31,938 nucleotides of DNA from a virus. The DNA lies in IMG/VR virus record IMGVR_UViG_3300034418_011125, positions 1 through 31,938 of that record. The stretch is one strand, 5' to 3'. The position numbers and the translations under genes were made by a program. Below, in pieces: positions 15,262 through 23,419 of the stretch; the stretch's first letter is position 1, and every line of letters begins with the position of its first letter. The notes below the pieces were generated by a model. It was not told the DNA's origin and made no database searches. It worked only from the letters and a program-made list of their open reading frames with translations.

Positions 15262-18200
15262 ATGGGCAATATTATAGGTGATCCATTTGATGAATTTGTA
15301 AAAAAACAAGTTGAAACAAGACAAACAGCCTTAGGCCAAACTACAAATATATCTGCTGATAATTTAAAATATTATACAGTAAAAACTCCATGGTTAAGAT
15401 TAGCAAGTTCAGTTAACTTAACAAGAGAAGAAGAAGGAGATAATAGTGTTTTAGATAGATTAGTTAAAGCAGGTGTACCTCTAGAATCTATACAAAATGT
15501 AAACTTAGCTAAAAATTTTATACTTCAGGGTGGTTCACTTTCACTAGAAGAAACTGTAGATGATGAAGGAAAAATAACATCTTCAACAGTAAAACTTCAT
15601 AAAGGTTTAAATTATAATAATGAATTATTTAATGGAGCCTATGGTTGGGGTGGGGTAAGTGAAAGAGGATACGTCCCTATGCCTGGAATTGAGTCAGCTC
15701 AATCTACTTATTATAATAATGGAGCTTTAAGCAAAGCAACAATTAATATAAAATGTTATAGTAAGGCTCAATTTCAATTACTAGACGCTTTATATTTAAG
15801 ACCAGGATATACCCTTTTATTAGAATTCGGTTGGTCTACTTTTTTAGATAATAATGGAGATTTGCAAACATTTGATGGGTTTAAATCTACCCCTTTAGAT
15901 TTTTTATTAAACCCAGGAACTTTTCCAGGTCCAAAAAATCAATTCCAAATGTTAAATCTTATATCACAAGAAAGAGCAAAATATTCTGGTAACTATGAAG
16001 CTATTTATGGTAAGATAACTAATTTTAAATGGTCTTTTAGTACAGACGGTTCTTATAGTTGTGAAGTATCTTTAATAGGTATGGGTAATATAATAGAATC
16101 CTTAAAATTAAATGTAACAGATCCTAAAAAAGATGACCAATCTAGCAGTAGTGATGTAAAAGCTAACACTACTTTTCAACAATATATAAATGATTATGTT
16201 GGGGAAACTATAGGGGCATATATTGAAATTGCAGAAAGCGGTGAACAACCTTTAAAAGCAGGCAATATACCCCAATCATATAGAAATAAATTTCTTAAAA
16301 CATTTAAAAACCCTTCAGGAGGATATGATCTTAATTTAACAGCTACTAAACAAGAAATTTTAGATTATTTACGTCCTAAATATAATGAATTAGTAGAAGC
16401 AGAAAAAGAAGTAACAATACAAAACAATAATAATGATCCCTTAATAGCTTATAAAGATGATACTAAATTAAATAAAACATTTTATAATATTTCCCAAAAT
16501 ATACAAGGTAAATATAAAGGGGAAGCTGGGGGGTTATTTTTAACTCAAAAAGGTATAACAAATGGAGCTTTTGTATTAGATAATACCTATACAGGAAAGA
16601 AAAATTTTGGGGGAAGTGAAAAAGTTGAAAAAAGTGTTTATATAAAGTTTGCTACTTTATTAAAAATTATTGAAGAAAATTGTAATTTATTTTCTACAAA
16701 AGGAGAAGGAGGACGCACCCCCTTAGTAAAATTTGATTTTAATTATGCTAATATGGGAAATGATCAAAATTTTATGTTTATTTGTCCCCCAAATATTTCA
16801 ACAAACCCCGATAAATGTCTAGTAGCTTATAATAAAATGACAATTAAAGGAATAGTTAAATATGATAATGATATCGTTACTAATTCAGAATTAAATAAAA
16901 CATTAAATGCTAAACAAGATTTTTTAGTAGATAACAATCCTTATGTAGGGAGATTAGGTAATGTTTTAATTAATTTAAGATTTGCTTCTGAAGCAATTGC
17001 AACCTCACCTAAAGATCAAGATGGAGCTATATCTGTTTTAACATATGTAAAAACTATACTAAGAGGAATAAATGAATCTATGGGTAATTTAAATAGTTTT
17101 TTTGTTACTTTAGATGAAAATGAAGGTGTTATAAAAATTTATGATGAAACCCCAAAACCAAATCTTGTTGAAGCAATTCCTGAAAAATTTACAAAAATTA
17201 ATATTTTTGGAGTAAAACAAGATCAAGGCTCATTTATTACAAATATAGGACTAGATGCAGAAATTCCACAAAATTTTGCTACAATGATAGCAATAGGGGC
17301 TCAAGCATCTGGAAATAACCTTATGGGTAATTCTGTTTCATTTTCGAATTATAATAAAGGTTTAGTTGACAGAATTATACCCGAAAAAATAGATTATGAT
17401 ACTAGTGAAAAGAAAGAAGATGAACCTAGTCCCTTAGAAAAAGCAAAAACTATAAAAGTAGAAAAATTATTTAAATCTAAGGATGATGGGAATTTACCTT
17501 TAAAAGAAATGTATAAATTTGGAGGCACAAAAGAGGGGGGTAATTATGATAAATACAACTTTTCACCAGAAGTATCAAATGATCTTAGTGAAAATTATAC
17601 TACTTATATTAAATTAATACATGGAATATTAGCAGAATCAAATACAGTTCCCTCACCTTTTTTCTTACCTTTTAATTTAAATTTAGAAATGGAAGGATTA
17701 TCAGGAATAAAATTATTTGAAAAATTCCAAATAACTGATGATATTTTACCCCCATCTTATGAAAAAGATAGTGTTGATATTATAGTAAAAGCTATTAATC
17801 ATAACATTGATGTTCAAAAATGGTCAACTACAATTAATACTCAATCTGTACCTAGATTTGAACCTTTAATAATTGAAGAAGCAGAACCAGAAACGAATCA
17901 ACCATCAGAAAAACAAGAACAATTAGCTGCTGCTGCTGAAGAAGCACCACCAACAGATCCTAATGAAAATCAAATTACAAGATTAAGACTAACTAGATTA
18001 GTTGATAATGGTTATCAAACTTTAGGTTTAATGGAAGTGTTAGATGAAAATGGTAATATCTTATATGCACTACCAATATGTGAATTGCCATGGAGTGATA
18101 ATAAAAATAATGAAAGTTGTATACCTACAGGAACTTACACAATATCTTCAAGAACTTCACCTAAATATGGAAACCATTTTATTATAGCTAATCAAAGTAA

Positions 18201-18690
18201 TAATAGAAATGAAATATTAGCAGCAGGAGGACCTATTGATGGATTTAATACCACAAATAGAAAATGGGTATTAATTCATGAAGCCCCAGCAGCACAAGGA
18301 AATACAAAACCTTGGTTACTAGGTTGCATGGCCCCAGGATTTAAGTTTAATACTAATCAAAGAGATCAATTTGGTAATCCTAGAGGAACAGGACCTCAAT
18401 ATGGCGGTAAATCATCTCCATCACATTTAGAGTCAATCCAGGCAAAAAATAAATTAGTAGGAACATTATTTAATACTGGTAAAGATCCAATGTTTAAATT
18501 AGAAATTAAAGCATTAGGTGGTGTCAATAAACCTATAGAAAGTAATTTTTATTCATTTGGTGTAAGTAATGAAATTAGAAAAATAGAAAACATAACAGGA
18601 GAAAAATACACATACGAAGGTGGTGGAGGTGCTAATGCACCACTAGGAACTGATAATCCTTTTGCTCCAAATTTAAATATTACTTTTTAA
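15262..18690 (+). CDS. Baseplate hub protein (gp27-type) fused to a C-terminal DUF5675-like domain
   Basis: A 1142-residue protein. The N-terminal part (about 30-290) has TVKTPWLRLASSVNL, GAYGWGG, GVSERGYVPMPGIESAQ, NIKCYSKAQFQLLDALYLRPG and LLEFGWS, the pattern of T4 gp27-type hub proteins. The middle (about 290-860) is hub-like but not assigned. After an acidic Ala/Glu/Pro linker (about 873-900), residues about 905-1090 resemble DUF5675: LRLTRL, CELPW, CIPTGTYTI, SPKYGNHF, WVLIHEAP (H1006), then LLGCMAPG (C1022). The His and Gly-Cys pair recalls the catalytic layout of L,D-transpeptidase-like domains, so a cell-wall function at the tail tip is possible but inferred. T4 uses separate gp27 and gp5 (lysozyme). 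The stop overlaps the next start (TAATG). Confidence 0.78.
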   Translation: MGNIIGDPFDEFVKKQVETRQTALGQTTNISADNLKYYTVKTPWLRLASSVNLTREEEGDNSVLDRLVKAGVPLESIQNVNLAKNFILQGGSLSLEETVDDEGKITSSTVKLHKGLNYNNELFNGAYGWGGVSERGYVPMPGIESAQSTYYNNGALSKATINIKCYSKAQFQLLDALYLRPGYTLLLEFGWSTFLDNNGDLQTFDGFKSTPLDFLLNPGTFPGPKNQFQMLNLISQERAKYSGNYEAIYGKITNFKWSFSTDGSYSCEVSLIGMGNIIESLKLNVTDPKKDDQSSSSDVKANTTFQQYINDYVGETIGAYIEIAESGEQPLKAGNIPQSYRNKFLKTFKNPSGGYDLNLTATKQEILDYLRPKYNELVEAEKEVTIQNNNNDPLIAYKDDTKLNKTFYNISQNIQGKYKGEAGGLFLTQKGITNGAFVLDNTYTGKKNFGGSEKVEKSVYIKFATLLKIIEENCNLFSTKGEGGRTPLVKFDFNYANMGNDQNFMFICPPNISTNPDKCLVAYNKMTIKGIVKYDNDIVTNSELNKTLNAKQDFLVDNNPYVGRLGNVLINLRFASEAIATSPKDQDGAISVLTYVKTILRGINESMGNLNSFFVTLDENEGVIKIYDETPKPNLVEAIPEKFTKINIFGVKQDQGSFITNIGLDAEIPQNFATMIAIGAQASGNNLMGNSVSFSNYNKGLVDRIIPEKIDYDTSEKKEDEPSPLEKAKTIKVEKLFKSKDDGNLPLKEMYKFGGTKEGGNYDKYNFSPEVSNDLSENYTTYIKLIHGILAESNTVPSPFFLPFNLNLEMEGLSGIKLFEKFQITDDILPPSYEKDSVDIIVKAINHNIDVQKWSTTINTQSVPRFEPLIIEEAEPETNQPSEKQEQLAAAAEEAPPTDPNENQITRLRLTRLVDNGYQTLGLMEVLDENGNILYALPICELPWSDNKNNESCIPTGTYTISSRTSPKYGNHFIIANQSNNRNEILAAGGPIDGFNTTNRKWVLIHEAPAAQGNTKPWLLGCMAPGFKFNTNQRDQFGNPRGTGPQYGGKSSPSHLESIQAKNKLVGTLFNTGKDPMFKLEIKALGGVNKPIESNFYSFGVSNEIRKIENITGEKYTYEGGGGANAPLGTDNPFAPNLNITF

Positions 18691-19661
18691 TGGCTTATTT
18701 TCCTAAATCACAAATAAAAGAAAATCAATTTACCCCTGGGGCTGAATGGTATTATGTTAAGAATAATTCTTCCTACACAGGATTTTATTATGTATTATCT
18801 AATGGTAAAGCTTATACAGGTAAAAATCCTAATAATCCCCCAAATGAAGAAATAGTTAAAAAAGACCCAATTGTTTCTTCTGAAGTAAGAAAAAATGGAG
18901 GTATTAATGATAGTTTAAATGAAGTATCATATGCAGATAATTGGGATGGTTATACTTACGATAATCAAACACAAAATGCTAAAGATGTAGAAATATATGG
19001 AATATTAACTGATACTGATTATAATTTAATTAGATCAAAACCTCAATATTCTCCTACATTTCCTACTCCTGAAGACTATGAAAAAGAAATGTTTGTAAGA
19101 TATTTTGTATGTAAGATAAATCAATTAGAGTATTTAGAAATTGATAAAGAAACTTATAATAATATTTTTACTCAAAATAAAGTATGGGTTTGGGAAGATT
19201 ATATACCTTTTACTTTAAATTGGTATATAAATGGAGATATTGATAGAGTTTTTAATAATAATAAAGGATCTATTTTTATAAAAGAAAAAGAAATAAATAA
19301 AAAAGGATTAGAAGATTATTTAGGAAAACAATATTTAGAATATTTTAAATATAAGAAAGCAAGTAATTTAAATACAAGAGGAGGAGAATTAATTACTCCT
19401 ACGGGTCAAGATTACATAGGCCCTTATCATATCCATGAATTTCAAGGACCTATGGAGGGTTCTTCCCACACATCAACAGCTCATAGAAAACTATTTTATA
19501 GAAGATTCTACAGGGGTGAAATAGTTGATTCTTTAAATCAAGAGGGAGTAATTGAAACTGGAGAAACACAAGCAGTAGAATTTACAACAAACATTTCAAC
19601 AGATCCTAATTATATACCTCCATCACCTAGTGGAGGATCTTCAAGTGGAGGTGGATATTAG
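18690..19661 (+). CDS. Presumed baseplate or tail-tip structural protein with a His-rich motif
   Basis: A 323-residue protein I cannot assign. The N-terminal region reads WYYVKNNSSYTGFYYVLSNG with GKAYTGKNP, a small repeat-like beta segment. The middle (about 110-230) is rich in Tyr, Asn and Lys. Near 240-268 is DYIGPYHIHEFQGPMEGSSH, an HxH plus later His arrangement of the kind that binds metal in trimeric fibre-type proteins such as T4 gp37 and gp12. The end is Pro/Ser/Gly-rich and flexible. The gene is translationally coupled to the hub gene (TAATG overlap) and is the last virion gene before the replication block. A baseplate, spike or connector role is inferred from location. Confidence 0.55.
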   Translation: MAYFPKSQIKENQFTPGAEWYYVKNNSSYTGFYYVLSNGKAYTGKNPNNPPNEEIVKKDPIVSSEVRKNGGINDSLNEVSYADNWDGYTYDNQTQNAKDVEIYGILTDTDYNLIRSKPQYSPTFPTPEDYEKEMFVRYFVCKINQLEYLEIDKETYNNIFTQNKVWVWEDYIPFTLNWYINGDIDRVFNNNKGSIFIKEKEINKKGLEDYLGKQYLEYFKYKKASNLNTRGGELITPTGQDYIGPYHIHEFQGPMEGSSHTSTAHRKLFYRRFYRGEIVDSLNQEGVIETGETQAVEFTTNISTDPNYIPPSPSGGSSSGGGY

Positions 19662-19692
19662 ATAAATCCTTCATATATTAAAATAAAAAGTT

Positions 19693-20952
19693 ATGTTTTG
19701 GTTAGTTGAAAGTAAAGTTCAATTTGAACAATTTTCAAATGCTAATTGGGAAAAAGTTTTTATAGAAGTAATTCCAAATAGTTATTTAATACATCCTGCA
19801 CAAAATAATATTTGTGCTTTGTATATTAGACCGTTAGTATCAACTAAAGGATTTATTGTCCCATTATCACATAGTGAAACTTTAAATATAAATATAACGG
19901 AGATAAACACGATGTTACATAAATTTAGTAGCATATATGTGCGTGATAAGAAGGAATTTTTACATTATTTACCACTAAAAGGCCTCTTTGACATAAACCA
20001 ACAAAACCCTCCGTATATACCAGAACTACTACAAACACATCATATTTTTAATAGGAGATATCCTAATAAAAAAGATGTAAATAGAATTATACCTATAGTT
20101 AAACACTATGAGTATTGTGAAGAAATATATAATAACCTAAAAGACAAAATAAATGGAAAAATCAATGAATTCTACAATGACAAATCTTCAGTGGTTTTCA
20201 ACGCCATTGAAAGAAGTGGCATACGAGTTGATAAGTCAAAATTCGAATCGCATTTTCATGCTATCGACGGAGATTACATCTACACGCAATACAACTTTAA
20301 AACCCTCACAGGAAGACCAAGTAATAAATTCAAAGGAGTAAATTATGCCGCACTTAACAAAGAAAACGGACAAAGAGAGTGTTTTATCCCTCGTAATGAC
20401 AATTTCATTGAGTTTGACATTGGCGCTTATCATCCTACTTTGTTGGCTAAGTTGGTGGGTTATGATTTTGGTGATAAAGACGTTCATATGGCCTTTGCGG
20501 AAATGTATGGAGTGGATTATAAAAAAGCAAAAGAATTAACATTTAAGCAACTGTATGGAGGAGTGTTTGATCAATACAAGGACTTAGAGTTTTTTCAAAA
20601 AGTACAAGTATATACTGATAATTTGTGGCAAGAATTTGAGGAAAAGGGCTGGATTGAATGTCCTATTTCAAAACATCGATTTGAAAAAGATAAGCTTGGT
20701 GAAATGAAACCGCAAAAATTATTGAATTATTTACTGCAAAATTTGGAGACGTCAATGAATGTTCATATATTGTGGGAAATAATAAGGTTATTAAGAAATA
20801 AAAAAACAAAGATAGTTTTATATACTTATGATTCGTTTTTATTTGATGTTGATAAAGAAGAAGAAGATGTGTTGGGTGAGATAAAGAAACTATTTAATAA
20901 ATACAAATTACAAATAAAAACATGCTATGGAAGCAACTACAATTTTAAATAA
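19693..20952 (+). CDS. Stand-alone family-A DNA polymerase domain
   Basis: A 419-residue protein with family-A polymerase landmarks: TGRPSN (206-211), then RECFIPRND with motif A FIEFDIGAYHP (238-248, catalytic D242), motif B K280...YGG (288-290), and motif C YTYDSFLFD (377-385, catalytic D380). Motif C is usually HDE; here it is YDS, closer to the HDSF of T7-type RNA polymerases. The first 170 residues do not show the DxE exonuclease motifs, so proofreading activity is probably absent or encoded elsewhere. T4 uses a family-B polymerase, while Rhodothermus phage RM378, a distant T4 relative, is reported to have a split family-A polymerase; that is the closest parallel I know. Codon use here is richer in C-ending codons than in neighbours. 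Confidence 0.8.
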   Translation: MFWLVESKVQFEQFSNANWEKVFIEVIPNSYLIHPAQNNICALYIRPLVSTKGFIVPLSHSETLNINITEINTMLHKFSSIYVRDKKEFLHYLPLKGLFDINQQNPPYIPELLQTHHIFNRRYPNKKDVNRIIPIVKHYEYCEEIYNNLKDKINGKINEFYNDKSSVVFNAIERSGIRVDKSKFESHFHAIDGDYIYTQYNFKTLTGRPSNKFKGVNYAALNKENGQRECFIPRNDNFIEFDIGAYHPTLLAKLVGYDFGDKDVHMAFAEMYGVDYKKAKELTFKQLYGGVFDQYKDLEFFQKVQVYTDNLWQEFEEKGWIECPISKHRFEKDKLGEMKPQKLLNYLLQNLETSMNVHILWEIIRLLRNKKTKIVLYTYDSFLFDVDKEEEDVLGEIKKLFNKYKLQIKTCYGSNYNFK

Positions 20953-21400
20953 AACTCCTAATATGTATACTATGGACGATTTTTCGGACATTACTAATCA
21001 AAACCTAGGAGATTTGAATAACAAGTTATTTTGTACATTTACAACCTTAGAGAATTTAGATTTACTTCTAAAATCTATTACAGACAAATACAATATAATG
21101 TATAACAAAATATTTGTTTTGTATGTAAAGGAAAATGACGAGTATGTTTGCACATATAACATAGATCAAGGTAATATCTCTGACTTACCAGAAAATACAA
21201 TTTTAGTTCATAGGAAAAAAGAAACAAACACATTGTATACTATCAATGCTTTAAATGAACTTATCAAAAAATTAAACGGAGGAGTAGTAGACACTAAGTT
21301 TCCTATAACTTGGGAACACTACAAAAACTCCGTATTATTAACTCAACATGATGAGTTAAAACAATTAAAAACAAAAATACATAAAATAATTGAACTATAG
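20927..21400 (+). CDS. Hypothetical protein overlapping the polymerase gene
   Basis: A 157-residue soluble protein that I do not recognise. It starts inside the last 26 bases of the polymerase gene; ATGs at 20963 and 20972 are alternative starts that remove the overlap. The middle shows a compact alternating pattern (LFCTFTTLENLDLLLKSITD, IFVLYVKENDEYVCTYNI), which suggests a small alpha/beta domain. The end is helical and basic (HDELKQLKTKIHKIIEL). No membrane segment or metal-binding motif is seen. Because it sits between the polymerase and the SSB, a replication or transcription accessory role is possible (inference only). Confidence 0.7.
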   Translation: MEATTILNKTPNMYTMDDFSDITNQNLGDLNNKLFCTFTTLENLDLLLKSITDKYNIMYNKIFVLYVKENDEYVCTYNIDQGNISDLPENTILVHRKKETNTLYTINALNELIKKLNGGVVDTKFPITWEHYKNSVLLTQHDELKQLKTKIHKIIEL

Positions 21401-21465
21401 TTTGGTTACCCTAAGTATTTGTTGTATATTACTCACAGTTATAAAATAAATTAAAAGTTATTATT

Positions 21466-22290
21466 ATGGATTTAAATCAAATCAAATCGAAGTTAGAGTC
21501 ACTTCAATCACAAACAAACTCAAATAAAGGAACAGGAAAATCATTATTTTGGAAACCTTCTGTAGGAAAACAACAAGTTAGAGTTGTTCCTAATAAGTAC
21601 AATAAGTCATTCCCTTTTACTGAAATGATGTTTTATTATGGTATTGGTCAGAGAGTAATGGCTTCTCCCTTGAATTGGGGTGAAAAAGATCCAATTCAAG
21701 AATTTACAAAACAATTACGTGCTAGTGGAGATAAAGAAAATTGGTATTTAGCTAAAAAATTAGATGCTAAAACTCGTATTTTTGCACCTGTAATTGTAAG
21801 AGGTGAAGAAGAAGAAGGTGTTAAATTATGGCAATTTGGTAAAGAAGTTTATCAAGCATTCTTAAATTTAGCAGCTGATGATGAAATTGGAGATTATACT
21901 GATGTATCAGGAGGAAGAGATATTAAATTAACAACTGTAGGTCCTGAAGTAACAGGAACTCCTTACAATAAAACTACAATATCTCCATCAATGAAGCAAT
22001 CACCTATTAGTGATAATGCTACTATAGTTGAAAGAGCTTTAGATACTCAACCTAACCCAAAAGAAGTATTTAAAAGACTTACTTTTGATGAAGTTAAAGC
22101 TAATTTAGAAACATTTTTAAAACCTGAAGGTGGAGAAGAAGATGATATTATCTCTGAACCAGCAGTAGCTTTTGATGGTGAATCTAATAATTATTCACTT
22201 GAAGGTAAAGATACAACATCTAAAGAAGATAAATTTGATGCTTTATTCGATGATAAAAAGTCTTCAACTGATGATGATTTACCATTCTAA
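21466..22290 (+). CDS. gp32: Single-stranded DNA-binding protein, T4 gp32-like
   Basis: A 274-residue ssDNA-binding protein that coats replication and recombination intermediates. SLFWKPSVGKQQVRVVPNKY (about 26-45) and FPFTEMMFYYGIG (about 49-61), then RIFAPVIVRGEEEEGVKLWQ (about 105-124) followed by FGKEVYQAF, match the OB-fold core of gp32 proteins. The C-terminus is a long acidic tail that ends DDDLPF, resembling the DDDIPF tip of bacterial SSB rather than the T4 tail. The protein has no cysteine at all, so the zinc site of T4 gp32 is missing. UvsX follows after 3 nt and is its functional partner in recombination. No Shine-Dalgarno. Confidence 0.88.
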   Translation: MDLNQIKSKLESLQSQTNSNKGTGKSLFWKPSVGKQQVRVVPNKYNKSFPFTEMMFYYGIGQRVMASPLNWGEKDPIQEFTKQLRASGDKENWYLAKKLDAKTRIFAPVIVRGEEEEGVKLWQFGKEVYQAFLNLAADDEIGDYTDVSGGRDIKLTTVGPEVTGTPYNKTTISPSMKQSPISDNATIVERALDTQPNPKEVFKRLTFDEVKANLETFLKPEGGEEDDIISEPAVAFDGESNNYSLEGKDTTSKEDKFDALFDDKKSSTDDDLPF

Positions 22291-22293
22291 AAT

Positions 22294-23367
22294 ATGGCTA
22301 GAAAAAAATCACTTACAGAAGCTGCCTCTAAGGAACTTAGATCAAAATTTGATCTAGGTGCCTTTAAGGATAAAAAAGGTTTAAGACAAAATGTTAAGTT
22401 TAAAGACCAGGAATGGATCCCTTTATCTTCAGCATTTCAAGATGTTACTTCAATCCCTGGTATTCCTATGGGACATATTGTACTTCTTAGAGGTCATTCA
22501 GACACAGGTAAAACTACTGCATTATTAGAAGCAGCAGTATCCGCACAAAAAAGAAATATTCTACCTGTTTTTATTATTACAGAAATGAAATGGTCTTGGG
22601 ATCATGCTAAAATGATGGGGATGGATGTTAATGAAGTAGTTGATAAAACTACAGGTGAAATTACTAACTATGAAGGTAATTTTATTTATGTAGATAGAGA
22701 AACTATTAATTCTATTGAAGATGTAGCAGGATTTATTTTAGATTTAATGGATGAACAGAAAAAAGGTAATTTACCCTATGATTTACTTTTCTTGTGGGAT
22801 TCTATAGGATCAGTACCTTGTGAAATGTCTATTAAATCAAATAAAAATAATAATGAGTGGAATGCAGGTGCTATGTCAACTCAGTTTGGTAATAGTGTAA
22901 ATCAACGTATTACATTGTCACGTAAAGAATCATCTCCATATACTAATACACTTGTATGTATTAATAAAGTTTGGACGTTAAAAGCAGAATCCCCAATGGG
23001 TCAACCTAAATTAATGAATAAAGGAGGATATGCAATGTGGTTTGATTCTACATTTGTAGTTACCTTTGGTAACGTAATGTCTGCTGGTACCTCTAAAATA
23101 AAAGCTATTAAAGATGGTAAACAAGTTGAATTTGCTAAAAGAGTAAATATTCAAATTGATAAAAACCATATTAATGGCGTTACTACAAGAGGTAAAATTG
23201 TTATGACTCCCCATGGATTTATTAATGATAATGACAGAGAATTAAAAGATTATAAAGATGCTAGAAAAGATGATTGGGCTGCTATATTAGGTGGTGGTGA
23301 TTTCAGAGTAGTAGAAGAAGATCAATCCTACACTGATATAACATCTTTTGGAGAAGAACCACAATAA
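22294..23367 (+). CDS. uvsX: RecA-like recombinase UvsX
   Basis: A 357-residue strand-exchange ATPase. Walker A is GHSDTGKT (67-74); the catalytic Glu is in ITEMKW (E97); Walker B is LLFLWDS (D169). The segment from about 190 to 210 (WNAGAMSTQFGNSVNQRI) and VCINKVWTLK (about 223-232) correspond to the DNA-binding loop and the sensor region of UvsX/RecA. The acidic, C-terminal tail is typical. Length is close to T4 UvsX (391). It acts with gp32 and the helicase in recombination-dependent replication and repair. It is preceded by gp32 and followed by a strong hairpin (23377-23403). Confidence 0.93.
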   Translation: MARKKSLTEAASKELRSKFDLGAFKDKKGLRQNVKFKDQEWIPLSSAFQDVTSIPGIPMGHIVLLRGHSDTGKTTALLEAAVSAQKRNILPVFIITEMKWSWDHAKMMGMDVNEVVDKTTGEITNYEGNFIYVDRETINSIEDVAGFILDLMDEQKKGNLPYDLLFLWDSIGSVPCEMSIKSNKNNNEWNAGAMSTQFGNSVNQRITLSRKESSPYTNTLVCINKVWTLKAESPMGQPKLMNKGGYAMWFDSTFVVTFGNVMSAGTSKIKAIKDGKQVEFAKRVNIQIDKNHINGVTTRGKIVMTPHGFINDNDRELKDYKDARKDDWAAILGGGDFRVVEEDQSYTDITSFGEEPQ

Positions 23368-23376
23368 ATTTTGATA

Positions 23377-23403
23377 CCCGGAATATCTTTCGTATATTCC
23401 GGG
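23377..23403 (+). other. Perfect 10-bp hairpin between uvsX and the FEN nuclease gene
   Basis: CCCGGAATAT (23377-23386) pairs perfectly with ATATTCCGGG (23394-23403) around a 7-nt CTTTCGT loop. The 3' side is followed by AATAAAA, not by a T-run, so it is not a standard intrinsic terminator on the + strand. It sits 16 nt before the next ATG. It could be an RNA processing or stability element, or a translational control hairpin. Confidence 0.75.
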
Positions 23404-23419
23404 AATAAAATCACACCAT

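Noticed and set aside
21401-21465. Possible Bacteroidetes-type promoter (TTTG ... TAnnTTTG) before the gp32-like gene
   Set aside because: I could not find both elements with correct spacing; only TTTG-like fragments are present.
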